Below, in pieces: positions 1-11,638 of a stretch of 64,000 nt of DNA (within the stretch, counting starts at the first letter, position 1; every line of letters starts with the position of its first letter). The stretch covers positions 138,529,301 to 138,593,300 of the forward strand of contig JAIOJX010000025.1 of NCBI GenBank assembly GCA_022376925.1. The letters are read 5' to 3'. A model generated the notes under the pieces. That model was not told the DNA's origin, made no database searches, and was given only the letters and a program-made list of their open reading frames with translations. The translations under genes and the position numbers were made by a program. This stretch comes from Tragulus kanchil (lineage: Eukaryota; Chordata; Mammalia; Artiodactyla; Tragulidae).

Positions 1-532
1 TTTCCTTCACAGGCATGCATTTGTCTTCCATTGTCTTTACTAAGGAAACCATTGAATTTAATGACGGGAACGATTTTGCTGAAAGCAGAAACAGCTAGCA
101 CCGAACTAACCCAGTTGCTGGAATGTCAGTACTGAGGTAGAACTGAGTATTGTTCAGCATGAAATCAGGTTTGATTTTGCTTCGGCTTCTTCCCTTGCAA
201 AATAAGAACGTGAATGTTTTTGCTTCATAGCATCAGAATGAGGTACAGATACCAAAATCTAACCAAGTAGCGATTTAATGCAAAGTCTGAGATCAGGTCT
301 GGAAAGTTCTCCTTTGGAAGGACTGTCCCATAAAAACACTTGACTTGGTCAAGTCTCTGATTTCTTACTGAATTATATTAGACTCTTAGAAGACCCTAGA
401 CCGTGGTCCTCTTCCCACATACGTGGCATTCCAATGACTCCTTGATGTTTTCCTTAAGGTTTTAAGTTTTATACAGCCTTGGGAAAATCTCTATATAGAT
501 ATAACAGCTACATTTCCATTAAATATAAGTAA
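1..532. other. Unique AT-rich intron/upstream sequence
   Basis: Non-coding sequence with no recognised exon, RNA gene or interspersed repeat. No ORF of note. It lies upstream of, or in a 5' intron of, CRACD. Confidence 0.5.
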
Positions 533-748
533 TGTTGCTGCTTAGTTACTTCAGTTGTGTCCAACTCTGTGCAACCCCATGGACTGCAGCCCGTCAGGCT
601 CCTCCATCCATGGAATTCTCCAGGCAAGAACACTGGAATGGGTTGCCATGCCCTTCTCCAGAAGAGGGATCTTCTCAACCCAGGGATGGAACCTGAGTGT
701 CCTGCGTTGCAGGCAGATTCCTCCCCACTAAGCCATCAGGGAAGCCCT
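533..748 (-). repeat. Bov-tA/BovA2-type SINE
   Basis: The + strand reads as the reverse complement of a ruminant tRNA-Glu/BovB-tail SINE. It has 'ccatggaattctccaggcaag', 'gggttgccatgcccttctcc' and an ending 'catcagggaagccc', which is the complement of the SINE start. This family is confined to ruminants. Confidence 0.9.
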
Positions 749-762
749 ATATATATGCGTGC

Positions 763-804
<42 letters not shown>
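748..804. repeat. (TA)n/(TG)n microsatellite
   Basis: A short alternating TATATGCGTGCGTGTGTG tract runs into about 16 uninterrupted TA units. It separates two pieces of BovA SINE and probably arose from one SINE's tail. Likely length-polymorphic. Confidence 0.9.
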
Positions 805-807
<3 letters not shown>

Positions 808-870
808 CAATCCCATGGACTGTAGCTCGCCGGGCTTCTCCATCCATGGTATTTTCCAGGCAAGAATAAG
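805..870 (-). repeat. BovA SINE fragment
   Basis: Contains 'cccatggactgtagc' and 'tattttccaggcaagaat', the central part of a BovA element in reverse orientation. It is truncated just after this block. Confidence 0.75.
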
Positions 871-1094
871 TAGCATTGCCTGTTCATATAAATTAACCTA
901 TATTTATGAGCAGCTATATTTTAATTATTTAGCACTTGTTTGTATAATACAGGAAACTAGAAGGGTAAAGTTTGGGCAATGAGTTTAAAATGGCTCTTTA
1001 AATATTTTTAAAATTAAAAAAATAGAAAAATAGTTGTTTAAAATATATATTCCCTTTTTTTCGCAGAAATTTCTTTTAAAATAATTATGTGTAT

Positions 1095-1364
1095 ATTTAT
1101 GGCTGCACTGGATCTTCACCGCTGCGGACAAGCTTTTTGTAGTTGTGGCGAGTGGGGGCTACCCTTTGTTGTCGTACATGGGCTTCTCTTTGCGGTGACT
1201 TCTCTTGTCATGGAGCACAGGCTCTAGGCATTGAGGCTTCGGTCGTGGTGGCACATGGACTTAGTTGCTCTGAGGCATGTAGAGTCTTGCTGGACCAGGG
1301 ATCAAGCTCACGTCCCTTGCATTGGCAGGCAGATTCTTATCCACTGTCCCACTGGGGAAGTCCT
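1095..1364 (-). repeat. tRNA-Glu-type SINE, first duplicated copy
   Basis: Reverse-orientation SINE of the long ruminant/cetartiodactyl tRNA-Glu class (CHR-like). 'ttagttgctctgaggcatgt', 'tggaccagggatcaagc' and the terminal 'ccactggggaagtcc' are diagnostic. Repeated at 2252-2469 because of the duplication around it. Confidence 0.8.
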
Positions 1365-3360
1365 AAAAATTTTCCAATTGAAAAACACTTCCACCCATGA
1401 AGTAAATATTACATGTATCGCTTACAGTATAGGTGAACTTCCAAGTATTTGTCTTGTATAGAGATGGAGAAAATGAAAAATGTTGCTTCCAACAATTCTT
1501 ATTTTCAGTTCACTGCTCAACGAACAGATATGTTACTTCACATTGTGTAGGAGTCAAAAAACATTCTGTGGTGCATTTTATCTGCTCATCTCCCAAATGG
1601 GCAATGGCTACTAACATACAAAACTCAAAATTCTGTGAACATGATCTCAAGTGGAGGCTCCAAGGAGGCAGACTGTAGCCTAACGTGAAGAAGAATTTCC
1701 TAATTACTAGAGCTGATTAAAAATGGACAGGCTGGGTGTGTACCAGAGGGACTGGGACTGCTGAAGGGCAATTTCTGCATTGGGTGGAAATTTAAAGGAG
1801 ATGAACTTTAACATGCTGTCTAACTCCAAGAATCTGTAATTCTAGAAATGTCTCCATGGCCAGAAATAGCTTATTATTGATCTGCTCCTTCTGCCTGAAA
1901 TTTCTCATTTCCTTTGGGTTTTAAAGCATTCTGTTCTTTCTCTAGGTTAGAAGCCTTTATGTCTTCTAAGCTGCTTCTCTTAAATTATACATGCCTGTGG
2001 GAAAAGCAAAACAGTAAAACCTATCAAGTTTTAACATGACTTCCTTTATTAACTAAATACAGCTAATACCATGTTTCACCAAGTGTGGCTAAATAGATGT
2101 TAAATTTCAAAAGAGGGAAGGTCATTTTGACAAATAGATCCGGGAAACACTGGACCAAAACGAATTAAATAGAATTCTTTACATAGGACTTTTCAGACCT
2201 TTTACTATGCCCGTGTGCCCTGGCAATTTCAAGAAGAGAGATGTTGTTTGCAGGCACTGGATCTTCACGCTGGACAAGCTTTTTGTAGTTGTGGCAGTCA
2301 TTGGACTTTTTAGTCATGGAGCACAGGCTCTAGGCATTGAGGCATTGTCGTGGTGGCACATGGACTTAGTTGCTCTGAGGCATGTAGAGTCTTGCTGGAC
2401 CAGGGATCAAGCTCACGTCCCTTGCATTGGCAGGCAGATTCTTATCCACTGTCCCACTGGGGAAGTCCTAAAAATTTTCCAATTGAAAAACACTTCCACC
2501 CATGAAGTAAATATTACATGTATCGCTTACAGTATAGGTGAACTTCCAAGTATTTGTCTTGTATAGAGATGGAGAAAATGAAAAATGTTGCTTCCAACAA
2601 TTCTTATTTTCAGTTCACTGCTCAACGAACAGATATGTTACTTCACATTGTGTAGGAGTCAAAAAAAATTCTGTGGTGCATTTTATCTGCTCATCTCCCA
2701 AATGGGCAATGGCTACTAACATACAAAACTCAAAATTCTGTGAACATGATCTCAAGTGGAGGCTCCAAGGAGGCAGACTGTAGCCTAACGTGAAGAAGAA
2801 TTTCCTAATTACTAGAGCTGATTAAAAATGGACAGGCTGGGTGTGTACCAGAGGGACTGGGACTGCTGAAGGGCAATTTCTGCATTGGGTGGAAATTTAA
2901 AGGAGATGAACTTTAACATGCTGTCTAACTCCAAGAATCTGTAATTCTAGAAATGTCTCCATGGCCAGAAATAGCTTATTATTGATCTGCTCCTTCTGCC
3001 TGAAATTTCTCATTTCCTTTGGGTTTTAAAGCATTCTGTTCTTTCTCTAGGTTAGAAGCCTTTATGTCTTCTAAGCTGCTTCTCTTAAATTATACATGCC
3101 TGTGGGAAAAGCAAAACAGTAAAACCTATCAAGTTTTAACATGACTTCCTTTATTAACTAAATACAGCTAATACCATGTTTCACCAAGTGTGGCTAAATA
3201 GATGTTAAATTTCAAAAGAGGGGGAAGGTCATTTTGACAAATAGATCCGGGAAACACTGGACCAAAACGAATTAAATAGAATTCTTTACATAGGACTTTT
3301 CAGACCTTTTACTATGCCCGTGTGCCCTGGCAATTTCCAAGAAGAGAGATGTTGTTTGCA
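1104..3360. repeat. Tandem duplication 1 (about 1.1 kb x 2)
   Basis: Copy A is 1104-2250 and copy B 2251-3360, head to tail with no spacer. Both contain the same SINE, the same unique sequence and the same end 'gagatgttgtttgca'. Copy B's first 100 bases are degraded relative to A: several deletions inside the SINE near 2270-2345. The remainder differs only by single-base or homopolymer changes, such as 'aaaaaacattc' against 'aaaaaaaattc'. Probably an unmerged contig overlap rather than a genomic duplication. Confidence 0.9.
2252..2469 (-). repeat. tRNA-Glu-type SINE, second duplicated copy
   Basis: Same element as 1095-1364 but shorter. The part around 2275-2345 has lost about 50 bases compared with the first copy, consistent with poor consensus quality at a contig end. 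Confidence 0.75.
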
Positions 3361-4069
3361 GCATTTCCAAGATACCTTTAACCACAATTTGGTTTTTTTC
3401 CTCAGAGAGTGTCCATTGGCGTGTATTAAAGCTACCATGTTAATACCAGTTAATATAGTGTGTTTTGGATAGGTGAATTCATGTACTATTTACCATGTCT
3501 CTCTGAGATTGGCATTATCACTCCCGTTTCAAAGATGAGAAAAGTAAGGCTAGAGAATGACTTGCTGCTAAGTCGCTGAGCCCCTGTCCAAGCAGTAAAG
3601 AGTGCCCTCCGAACCATCTGTTATTCGGCCTCTGTGCTGCTACAGCTGTGCTCGGAGCTCGTCACAGGGCCCTGGGTTGTCCTGCTGGCCCATGGTCACC
3701 AGGCTTGGGCATCCTCCGGCCTTCAGCTGCCTGATGGAGGTTCTGCTACTTACTGACACACCACTTATCCTCCTTCCAGTTTCTGCCTGACCGCCGTCAT
3801 TGACTATACCACACACGGCTACAGCACTTCACAGTGAGTGCCAGCTGTAAGAACTGAAGGGGCTCCCGGGGGAGCTCACCCTGGGGCTGGAGCAGCCAGG
3901 AAGAGGCTCAGGAACTGCCTGAGCTGCCTCCCAACAAGTGACAGGACTTGGAGTGGGTGAGAGACAAGGCAGGGATGTTTCCAGTCGGGAATATCATGAG
4001 CAAAGACTTCCATGCAACAATGAACGCAGCAAGTAGGAGGAAACTTCCCAGGTCACTCTGCGAGGCCAT
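3361..4069. other. Unique intron/upstream sequence
   Basis: No exon recognised. A weak MIR-like piece ('tttcaaagatgagaaaagtaag', followed by 'agagaatgacttgct') lies near 3527-3570. The short ORFs here have no recognisable product. Confidence 0.45.
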
Positions 4070-4505
4070 TTTCGCCTTAATACCAAAACCTGGCAAAAGC
4101 ATCACAAAGAAAGCTGCAGATCAATATCTCTTAGGAATAAAGACATAAAAGTCCTAAGCAAAGTGCTAGCACACTGAATCCAGCAACGTGTAAAACAGAT
4201 TAGATACCATAACCAAATAGAATTTAAGCCAGAAATACAAAGTTAGTTTTATATACAAAAACCAATCAATATAATACAGCATATTAATAAAATGAAGGAC
4301 ACAGACCATAAGATCATCTCAGTTGATGGAGATAAAAGCATTTGACAAAATCAAACAATGTTACGTGATTTAAAAAAAAACAAAACACTTAAAACAGAGT
4401 GGAAAGGAATTTTTTCTTCGACTTGACAAAAGACATTGATGAAAATCCACAGCTAATATTATGATTAATGGTGAAAGAATGTCTTCCCCTTGAGATCAGG
4501 AAAAA
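4070..4505 (+). repeat. L1 ORF2 remnant (reverse transcriptase region)
   Basis: Conceptual translation includes 'ALIPKPGKSITKK', close to the L1 ORF2 block that precedes the RT domain. A little downstream 'KIISVDGDK' resembles the RT motif containing the first catalytic aspartate. Stops and frameshifts interrupt every frame, so this is a dead fossil. It is split from 4861-5575 by a SINE. Confidence 0.8.
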
Positions 4506-4511
4506 TATTTA

Positions 4512-4860
4512 AATTGATTTTTATTTTATTTTATTTTATTTTAAAGATTTATTTATTTATTTATTTATTGGGGGGTTGGAGGGGGAGGGAGGGGAGCAGG
4601 CTGGCCACTTCTACTGGTCTTCCACTTGTCCATTTTCATCCATCTTTGTTCTTTGGCCCGTGTGGGCCTCCCATCACGGTGGCCTCTGTTGTCGCAGAGT
4701 ATCGGCTCTGGGCACATGCGCTCCAGACCTCTGGCTCGGCAATTGGACACATCGGTCCAGCTGCTCTGCGGCAGGTGGGATCTTCCCAGGCCAGGGATCG
4801 AACCGGCGCCCCTTGCACTGCAAGGCGGTGTCCTTACCCGCTGGACCACCAGGGAAGCCC
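4512..4860 (-). repeat. tRNA-Glu-type SINE inserted in L1
   Basis: Reverse orientation. It ends 'ctggaccaccagggaagccc' (complement of the SINE head) and has the B-box complement 'gggatcgaacc'. Its A-rich tail appears as the T/TTTA-rich stretch at 4515-4570. It interrupts L1 sequence on both sides. Confidence 0.9.
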
Positions 4861-5575
4861 TTGAATTGGTTTTTAACACTGTATTTAGTATAGGTTATAG
4901 CTAGGGCAGTTAGCAAGAAATGGAAGGCCTCGGTTTTGGAAAGGAAGAAAATAAAGCTATCTATTTGCAGATGCTATGATCTATATATAGAAAATCCTAA
5001 AGAGTCCACAAGAAAATCATTGGAATAATAAAATTGGGCAAGATTGCAGAATACAAGATTCAGATTTTCTAAATGTCCATAGACAGAAGAATAGATGTAG
5101 AAGATGTGGTACATATATACAATGCAATGTTACTCAGCCATTTGAATGAAATAGTGCAATTTGCAGCAACATGGATGGACCAAGAGAGTGTCATGCTGAG
5201 TGAAGTAAGTCAGACAGAGAAGGAGAAATATCGTATGGCATCTCCCTTATATATGGAATCTAAAAAGAAATGATGCAAAATGAACTTACTAACAAAACAG
5301 AAAGAAACTCACAGACTTAGAAAATGAACTTATGGTTGCCTGAGGGGAAGGGCTGGTTAGGGAATTTGGGAAGGTCATGTACACAGCGCTATACTAAAAT
5401 GGATAACCAGCAAGTGCCTACTGTATTGTACATGGACCTCTGTTCAGCGCTGTGTGCCAGCCTGGATGGGAGGGGCTGTTGAGGGAGAATGGCTGTATAC
5501 GGCCGAATTCCTTCCCTGAAACTATCATAGCGTCAATTGGCTAAACCCCAATATAAATTTAAAAAATGTAAAGTT
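4861..5575 (+). repeat. L1 ORF2 3' part and 3' UTR remnant
   Basis: 'aaagctatctatttgcagatg' with 'tatatagaaaatcctaaag' matches the L1 RT 'FADDMIVYLENP' region. From about 5060, 'aaatgtccatagacag', 'aagatgtggtacatatata' and 'gagtgaagtaagtcagaca' match the artiodactyl L1 3' UTR. Coding capacity is lost. Confidence 0.8.
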
Positions 5576-5817
5576 TAGGGGGAGGAATATTAGGGTTTTA
5601 TATTTCAGTGTGCCCACTCCTAAGAAAAGTCCAGGCTTTCCAAAGCACTCCTGTTAGTCCCACCGGCCCTCTTACTAGCCAAGGGGGCTCATCTTTCCTG
5701 CATTGGACCCCTCACTGCCCAGGGAGGATCTCTGCCCATATAATCTCCCTTTCCTTCTGAGTCCTCGCCCTGGGGCACAAGTTCTGACCTGGTCACACTT
5801 GCTAGGAAGACTATTAT

Positions 5818-6128
5818 AAAAAAAAGACAGGGCTTCCCTGGTGGTCCAGTGGGCTTCCCTGGTGGTTCTGTGGGTAAAGAGTCCATCTTACAGTACAAGG
5901 GGCACCAGTTCGATCCATGGACCGGGAAGATCCCACATGCCATGAAGCGGCTGGACTGGTGTGTCCGATTACAAGCCAGCGCCCTGGAGTGCATGTGCCC
6001 AGAGCCGGTGCTCTGCAACAAGAGAGGCCACTGCAATGGGAGGCCCGCACAGGCCGAAGAATAAAAAGATGGATGAAAATAAATCTAAATAAAAGAGTCA
6101 TGATGGGGAAAAGAAAAAAAAAAGACAG
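5818..6128 (+). repeat. tRNA-Glu-type SINE with target-site duplication
   Basis: The SINE body starts at 5831 and ends in an A-rich tail near 6120. The flanks repeat 'aaaaaagacag' (5818-5830 and about 6115-6128), a target-site duplication of L1-mediated insertion. The first 20 bases, 'ggcttccctggtggtccagt', are duplicated inside the head, an odd local repeat. The B box is 'ggttcgatcc'-like at about 5910. Confidence 0.85.
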
Positions 6129-6320
6129 ATAATAATAAGTGTTGGTGAGGATGTGAAGCAGTTGGTTTTCTAAATGTCCATAGACAGAGAAATAGATACA
6201 GAAGATGCGGTACATACATTGCTGATGATGTAAAATGATGCAGCCACTTTGGAAAACACTTTGACAGCTTCTCTGAATGTTAAACGTACAGTTACCACAT
6301 GACTCCAAGTCAGCTAATTT
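6129..6320 (+). repeat. L1 3' UTR fragment
   Basis: 'gttggtgaggatgtgaag' and 'gcagccactttggaaaac' are typical of the mammalian L1 3' region. A block 'ctaaatgtccatagacag' with 'gatgcggtacata' is embedded between them, out of the usual L1 order. Confidence 0.65.
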
Positions 6321-6554
6321 TGCACATGGTAATCCTTTTGTTTACTCCACCCCCACTTCTACCTCTTTCCTCAGCTAATTCCTCTTTATCCTGCAGTTTT
6401 CTGCACAAATGCTCCTTCCTCCAAAGAGCAAGCTTTCGCTGGTTCCTCTGAGCCTAGATCCGGAGCCCCTGCCCTTGTTCTCAAAACTTTCTTTACTTTT
6501 CCATAAAGGCAGGCTTACAGACCTTACCTTTCATCATATTTCCAGGCTCTGGCA
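6321..6554. other. Unique intron/upstream sequence
   Basis: Pyrimidine-rich sequence with no recognised repeat or exon. Confidence 0.4.
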
Positions 6555-7208
6555 CTGTGGCTGGCACATAATAGGTATTCATTAATTATTCATTGAATGG
6601 ATGAGTATGTGAATTTTGACCTTTTTACCATACTGACTCTTCCCACTGTACCAGTCAGTATTGTTCTAATTCACCCTTTGGTTTCCCACCATGGTGAAGA
6701 GGATCTCTGTCCCTCTGACCTGATGAAAAAGGAGAATGACATGGTGGGCGTAATGAGGCAGCATGTCACGAATGAAATTACAGTGAAGCTCAGGCTCTCT
6801 GATTACCGTGTGTGCAGAGATCTCTTGGCCTTGCTGCTTTTCAGAAGATAAAGTTAGAAAAGACTTATTTTAGTTGATCATTATTCTCTATCCATAGGAA
6901 CCGGGGATGTGCTCAAACTGAACAGAGAGCAGAGAAGAGGTGCAAAAAAGATTAAATGCATGAAAATTAGAATTAAGCAGGAGAACCAATAGAGCTGGGC
7001 TGAGTTAGTCTGAGGGAAAGAAGGTTCACGGTCAGTTACAGTAATTATTGGAGATACAAAATGTGGAAGAGAAGTAGATCGGAAGCCAGGAGCCTCTTGT
7101 GAATACAGGTGCTTTCAGAGCTATGTGACCTTAACCAAGCCAGCCTCTTGATCTATTAAGTGGATAGGCTGTCTTCCAGGATTATTATGAGGACAAAAAA
7201 TGCATGCT

Positions 7209-7497
7209 GAGGCTTTCCTGGTGATTCAGTGGTAAAGATTCTGCCTGCCAAAGCAGGAGACACGGGTTTGATCCCTGGTCCAGGAAGATCCCACATGACG
7301 CTGAGCCGCTAAACTTGTGAGCTGCAACTACTGAGCCCATGTGAAGCCACTACTCAAGGCCATGTGCCTAGACCCTGTGTTCCACAACAAGAGAAGCCTG
7401 AGCACCACAACAAAGAGTAGCCCCTGCTCACTGTAGCTAGAGAAAAGCCCGAGCTGCAACGAAGACTCAACTCAGCCAAAAATAAGTCAATAAAAAC
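7209..7497 (+). repeat. CHR-like tRNA-Glu SINE, copy A
   Basis: Starts 'ggctttcctggtgattcagt', with 'gggtttgatccctgg' (B box), 'gagctgcaactactgagccc' and the tail 'aaaaataagtcaataaaa'. This is the long tRNA-Glu SINE class of ruminants and whales. Confidence 0.85.
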
Positions 7498-8335
7498 GAT
7501 GTGTGAAACATTACACTATCTGCTATCAAAGAAAAAAGTACTTTACAAATGGAGGCTAATATTACTACTGAGATGAAGAGAATGTCGGTAACTAGTTTTC
7601 TATTTCCAGTGCATAGGCCAGGACCTGCATCTTCCCAAAGTTGAGCCAGTCAGTTTAATTTTTTGTTCCTAATTTTCACCCTGTGGCTGGCACATAATAG
7701 GTATTCATTAATTATTCATTGAATGGATGAGTATGTGAATTTTGACCTTTTTACCATACTGACTCTTCCCACTGTACCAGTCAGTATTGTTCTAATTCAC
7801 CCTTTGGTTTCCCACCATGGTGAAGAGGATCTCTGTCCCTCTGACCTGATGAAAAAGGAGAATGACATGGTGGGCGTAATGAGGCAGCATGTCACGAATG
7901 AAATTACAGTGAAGCTCAGGCTCTCTGATTACCGTGTGTGCAGAGATCTCTTGGCCTTGCTGCTTTTCAGAAGATAAAGTTAGAAAAGACTTATTTTAGT
8001 TGATCATTATTCTCTATCCATAGGAACCGGGGATGTGCTCAAACTGAACAGAGAGCAGAGAAGAGGTGCAAAAAAGATTAAATGCATGAAAATTAGAATT
8101 AAGCAGGAGAACCAATAGAGCTGGGCTGAGTTAGTCTGGGGGAAAGAAGGTTCACGGTCAGTTACAGTAATTATTGGAGATACAAAATGTGGAAGAGAAG
8201 TAGATCGGAAGCCAGGAGCCTCTTGTGAATACAGGTGCTTTCAGAGCTATGTGACCTTAACCAAGCCAGCCTCTTGATCTATTAAGTGGATAGGCTGTCT
8301 TCCAGGATTATTATGAGGACAAAAAATGCATGCTG

Positions 8336-8623
8336 GGGCTTTCCTGGTGATTCAGTGGTAAAGATTCTGCCTGCCAAAGCAGGAGACACAGGTTTGATCC
8401 CTGGTCCAGGAAGATCCCACATGACGCTGAGCCGCTAAACTTGTGAGCTGCAACTACTGAGCCCATGTGAAGCCACTACTCAAGGCCATATGCCTAGACC
8501 CTGTGTTCCACAACAAGAGAAGCCTGAGCGCCACCACAAAGAGTAGCCCCTGCTCACTGTAGCTAGAGAAAAGCCCGAGCTGCAACGAAGACTCAACTCA
8601 GCCAAAAATAAGTCAATAAAAAC
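8336..8623 (+). repeat. CHR-like tRNA-Glu SINE, copy B
   Basis: Same element as 7209-7497, repeated by duplication 2, with only a handful of base differences. Confidence 0.85.
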
Positions 8624-8750
8624 GATGTGTGAAACATTACACTATCTGCTATCAAAGAAAAAAGTACTTTACAAATGGAGGCTAATATTACTACTGAGAT
8701 GAAGAGAATGTCGGTAACTAGTTTTCTATTTCCAGTGCATAGGCCAGGAC

Positions 8751-10896
8751 TAAACAGATTCCCACAATGGCTAGAGAAGTTTATGAAAAGACCTTACTCG
8801 AGGTGGGGCATCTGAGGAGTGGAGCAGGTGCATGGAAGGCCAAGGCGATTTGATATCGTTTAGCCTATGGAGAACTGTATATTTTCATAGAATGTCAGAG
8901 TCCAGGATGAGCCTTCAGAACGTCACACAGAATATAATCTGACTTCAGTCTCTTCCAGCAACTCTAGTTTGTTTGATGAGGACAGTTAATTGCTGTTGAG
9001 CATTTCATTTGAATGAGACTCATGGCTCTGTTTAGGAAGAAAAGTGCTGATCAATTACAATTGCCCCTATTGTCATGGAAACAAGCTGCAATTGGACTAT
9101 AATTATATTTCCTTATTCCTGAAGTGAATCCCTAATCATTGCCATGGTAATTACCCAATATCTATGGTCCCAAATTACATGATGCCTGTCTAAAAAAAAA
9201 ACAAAGCAGAAGGAGTAGGGGGCTGGCCTGGGAAGCGTGCTAACTGCAGCTGCAGAGGGCCTTCTCCTCTTTGGGGTGGGAAGAATTTCCCTCTGTAGGC
9301 TCATGCTCCAGTTGATGTCTGTGGGTCTTAGATGTGCCCAGAGTTTAGAGTAGTGGCTAGAAGACTGTATCAGGCATTACGAATTCACAGAAAACACATC
9401 TGCTGGTATCTTTCCACTGTGGTAATAGAATATATTATCTGATTCCTGATAGTCTAGAAGACTTTTCATGTTCCAAAGTCCATTAATGAAGCAACCCAGC
9501 AACATAATCAAGATCCAGTCTGATTCCTTTTCTCCTCTGCCATTTTCAGGGAGTAAGGCGTCCTTGGGCTTGTTTCCTCACAGCTCCCACATGGCTGCCT
9601 CTGTGCCAGCTGTCACATGCAGATGACAGAGACCAGGAACAGAAAGGGAATCGCCCTGGTCTTATGTCACATTTTATTCATGAGACGACCTTTCCCACAA
9701 ATGCCTCCACCGGCACACTGTGCCTCCTTTTTCATTGCTCCTCTAAGAACCAGAGGCCCCTGCAGCTGTAGTTCCAGACAACAGTGCTTCCAGAAGGCTC
9801 TGCCTGCCTCCTCCCTGTGCTCCTTGGCACGCAGTGCACAGTGGGGCAGAGATGGAACAGCAAGTCTGAGGGATCACTTTGTTTTGCTTTCCTTCTCACC
9901 TGCTCTCTATGCTGTCCCTTTCTAGTGCTTGAGCTCCAGGCCACAGGCCCATCAGGCACGCTTTATCTGGTCTTTGCCACTTCTGCCGATAAGCATGGGC
10001 ATAGGGCACCGGAGCTAGGCTTGGATCTCCAGGAATGTCGGGCTGGCCTCCTTTGCTCTCAGGCCACAGCATGTGCCACTGAGAACAGCAGCCTCTTGGG
10101 GGAGAAGTGGAATCAGAACACCAGAGAGCTGTTCCAATGAGCGGTCCGTGTGGATGGACTGAGTGGGAGACAAGAATCACAAGAGGATCCCCATGCACAG
10201 TGTGGTGGCTGCTTTGGGTCATTCAGCTCTTAGCCTCCGGTTCTTCTCCACAGGACCACATTTCATTTCAGGGAATCAGTTTTGCGGTGGTCCCTTCTGA
10301 CAGGACTCGATCTGTTTCCTAGGACAGAAGCCCAAAGGCCCTGATCTTCTACTTGCCCTCCCACTGAGCCTAGCCCGAGCATGTGACCCAGCCTGGACAA
10401 TCAGCCTTTGTCTCCTAGGACTTTGACTTGGCCGGTGGGTCCAGGAAGTAAGCACCCACCTGGGAGAGCAGCCTGTAACTGGGCTCTTATAGCGGTGTGT
10501 TGGCTGCCATGGTTCCTGATGCCTAGACCTCTCTCTTTCTCTCGGTTGAGTGAGACATACTTCCTCTTGCTTGCAACTGAGAACTATTTACTGACACAGA
10601 ATGAACCCTGGAAAACTTGGTGAGAGAGCCAGAGTGAAGTAGAAGATGGGCAACAAAGCGAGGAGCATTTTGCTAGTTTTGGTTGCAAAGGAGACCTGGA
10701 AGGAACCTTTGAAAGTGCTGATCATCCTGGCTTGCCTACCCTTTACCTTCTCAGGATGTTTGCTCCTTAGTAACCTCTCCATTGAAAACCCATCTGATGA
10801 ACTTCCGTACACACTTAATCCTTTACTCGTCCATTGAAACTACTTACAGCCTTTCTTTTGTAAAGTGCTGTGGCAGAAACTGGGCCTCCCTGCTAT
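8751..10896. other. Unique sequence, no exon recognised
   Basis: About 2.1 kb free of recognisable interspersed repeats. The AT-rich part at 9050-9190 has the look of a conserved non-coding element (separate entry). The overlapping ORFs of 100-118 codons at 9617-10222 have no recognisable protein and are probably chance. Confidence 0.4.
9069..9152. promoter_or_regulatory. Candidate enhancer with two RFX-like X-box motifs
   Basis: Two near-palindromic motifs resembling the RFX X-box (GTTGCCATGGNAAC) lie about 66 bases apart: 'ttgtcatggaaac' at 9070-9082 and 'attgccatggtaatt' at 9138-9152. The surroundings are AT-rich with TAAT-type homeodomain cores. Function is inferred from motif likeness only. 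Confidence 0.3.
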
Positions 10897-11106
10897 GGGC
10901 TTCCCTGGCTGCTCAGGTGGTAAAGAATCTGCCTGTAATATAGGAGACCCAGGTTCATTCTCTGGGTCAGAAAGATTCCCTGGAGGAGGAAATGGTAACC
11001 CACTCCAGTATTCTTGCCTGGAGAATTCCATGGCAAGAGGAGCCTGGCAGGGCTACGGCCCATGAGGTCTCAAAGAGCCGACACGTCTGAGTGACTGACA
11101 CTTTCA
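10897..11106 (+). repeat. Bov-tA/BovA2-type SINE
   Basis: Nearly full-length forward copy: head 'gggcttccctggctgctcag', centre 'ccactccagtattcttgcc', end 'gagtgactgacactttca'. Confidence 0.92.
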
Positions 11107-11638
11107 GGGAAGAAACCAACAGCTATGTTCCTGCCCTCTTGCAACTCCTAGTGCTGTGGTGAAGATATAATGATACCATTATTATTGTTGTTAGAATTGC
11201 ATCTGTGGAGCATTTTACAATATGCAAAAGCACTTTTGTTTTCCTTCTCATTTAAAGCATGATTTTAGTAACCATAAAATAAACATGTACATAACAAGAA
11301 GTATGTGCATGGCACTTTCAGAGGGATAACAGATCCCCTCCTTCCAGGAAAACAGATGCAGCTGTGTGGGATGATAGGATGTGAGCTGGACCTTCAAGGA
11401 TAAGTAGGACCTGAACTGAGAGATCGGCACGGGACAGCCAGTCCACAGGGAGGAGGAGCCCATGCTGGGATGGAGCTGAGAGAGGGTGTTTGGGGACTGA
11501 ATGGTTGGGTCTGCCTTACCAGATTATTTGAAGTGGGGGAACATTTGCTAATAATAGGTAATATTTACATAAACTCTTCCATGACTCTAAGGTTTTTATG
11601 TATGGTAATTCCTTTAATCCTAACATAAGATCCATATG
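11107..11638. other. Unique intron/upstream sequence
   Basis: No exon or clear repeat. The end (from about 11520) and 11849-11940 together resemble a MIR split by the following SINE ('cctttactgacaaggaaact', then 'ggccacacagctgta'). Confidence 0.4.

Larger units (their letters stand above)
6555..8750. repeat. Tandem duplication 2 (about 1.1 kb x 2)
   Basis: Copy A is 6555-7624 and copy B 7681-8750, an offset of 1,126 bases at both ends. A 56-base filler (7625-7680) found in neither copy separates them. The copies share an 84-codon chance ORF, a MIR-like piece and one SINE. Differences are few, for example 'tctgagggaaag' against 'tctgggggaaag'. Confidence 0.9.

Noticed and set aside
1231..2783. 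Repeated 76-119-codon ORFs suggesting a gene family
   Set aside because: Same chance ORF seen twice because of duplication 1; contains SINE-derived peptide.
4490..4904. Overlapping ORFs of 80-124 codons on both strands
   Set aside because: They lie in a tRNA-Glu SINE; the same peptides ('QGAPVRSLAWEDPTC'-like) recur wherever this SINE occurs in the window.
6597..7977. Two identical 84-codon ORFs
   Set aside because: Identical because of duplication 2; no recognisable protein.
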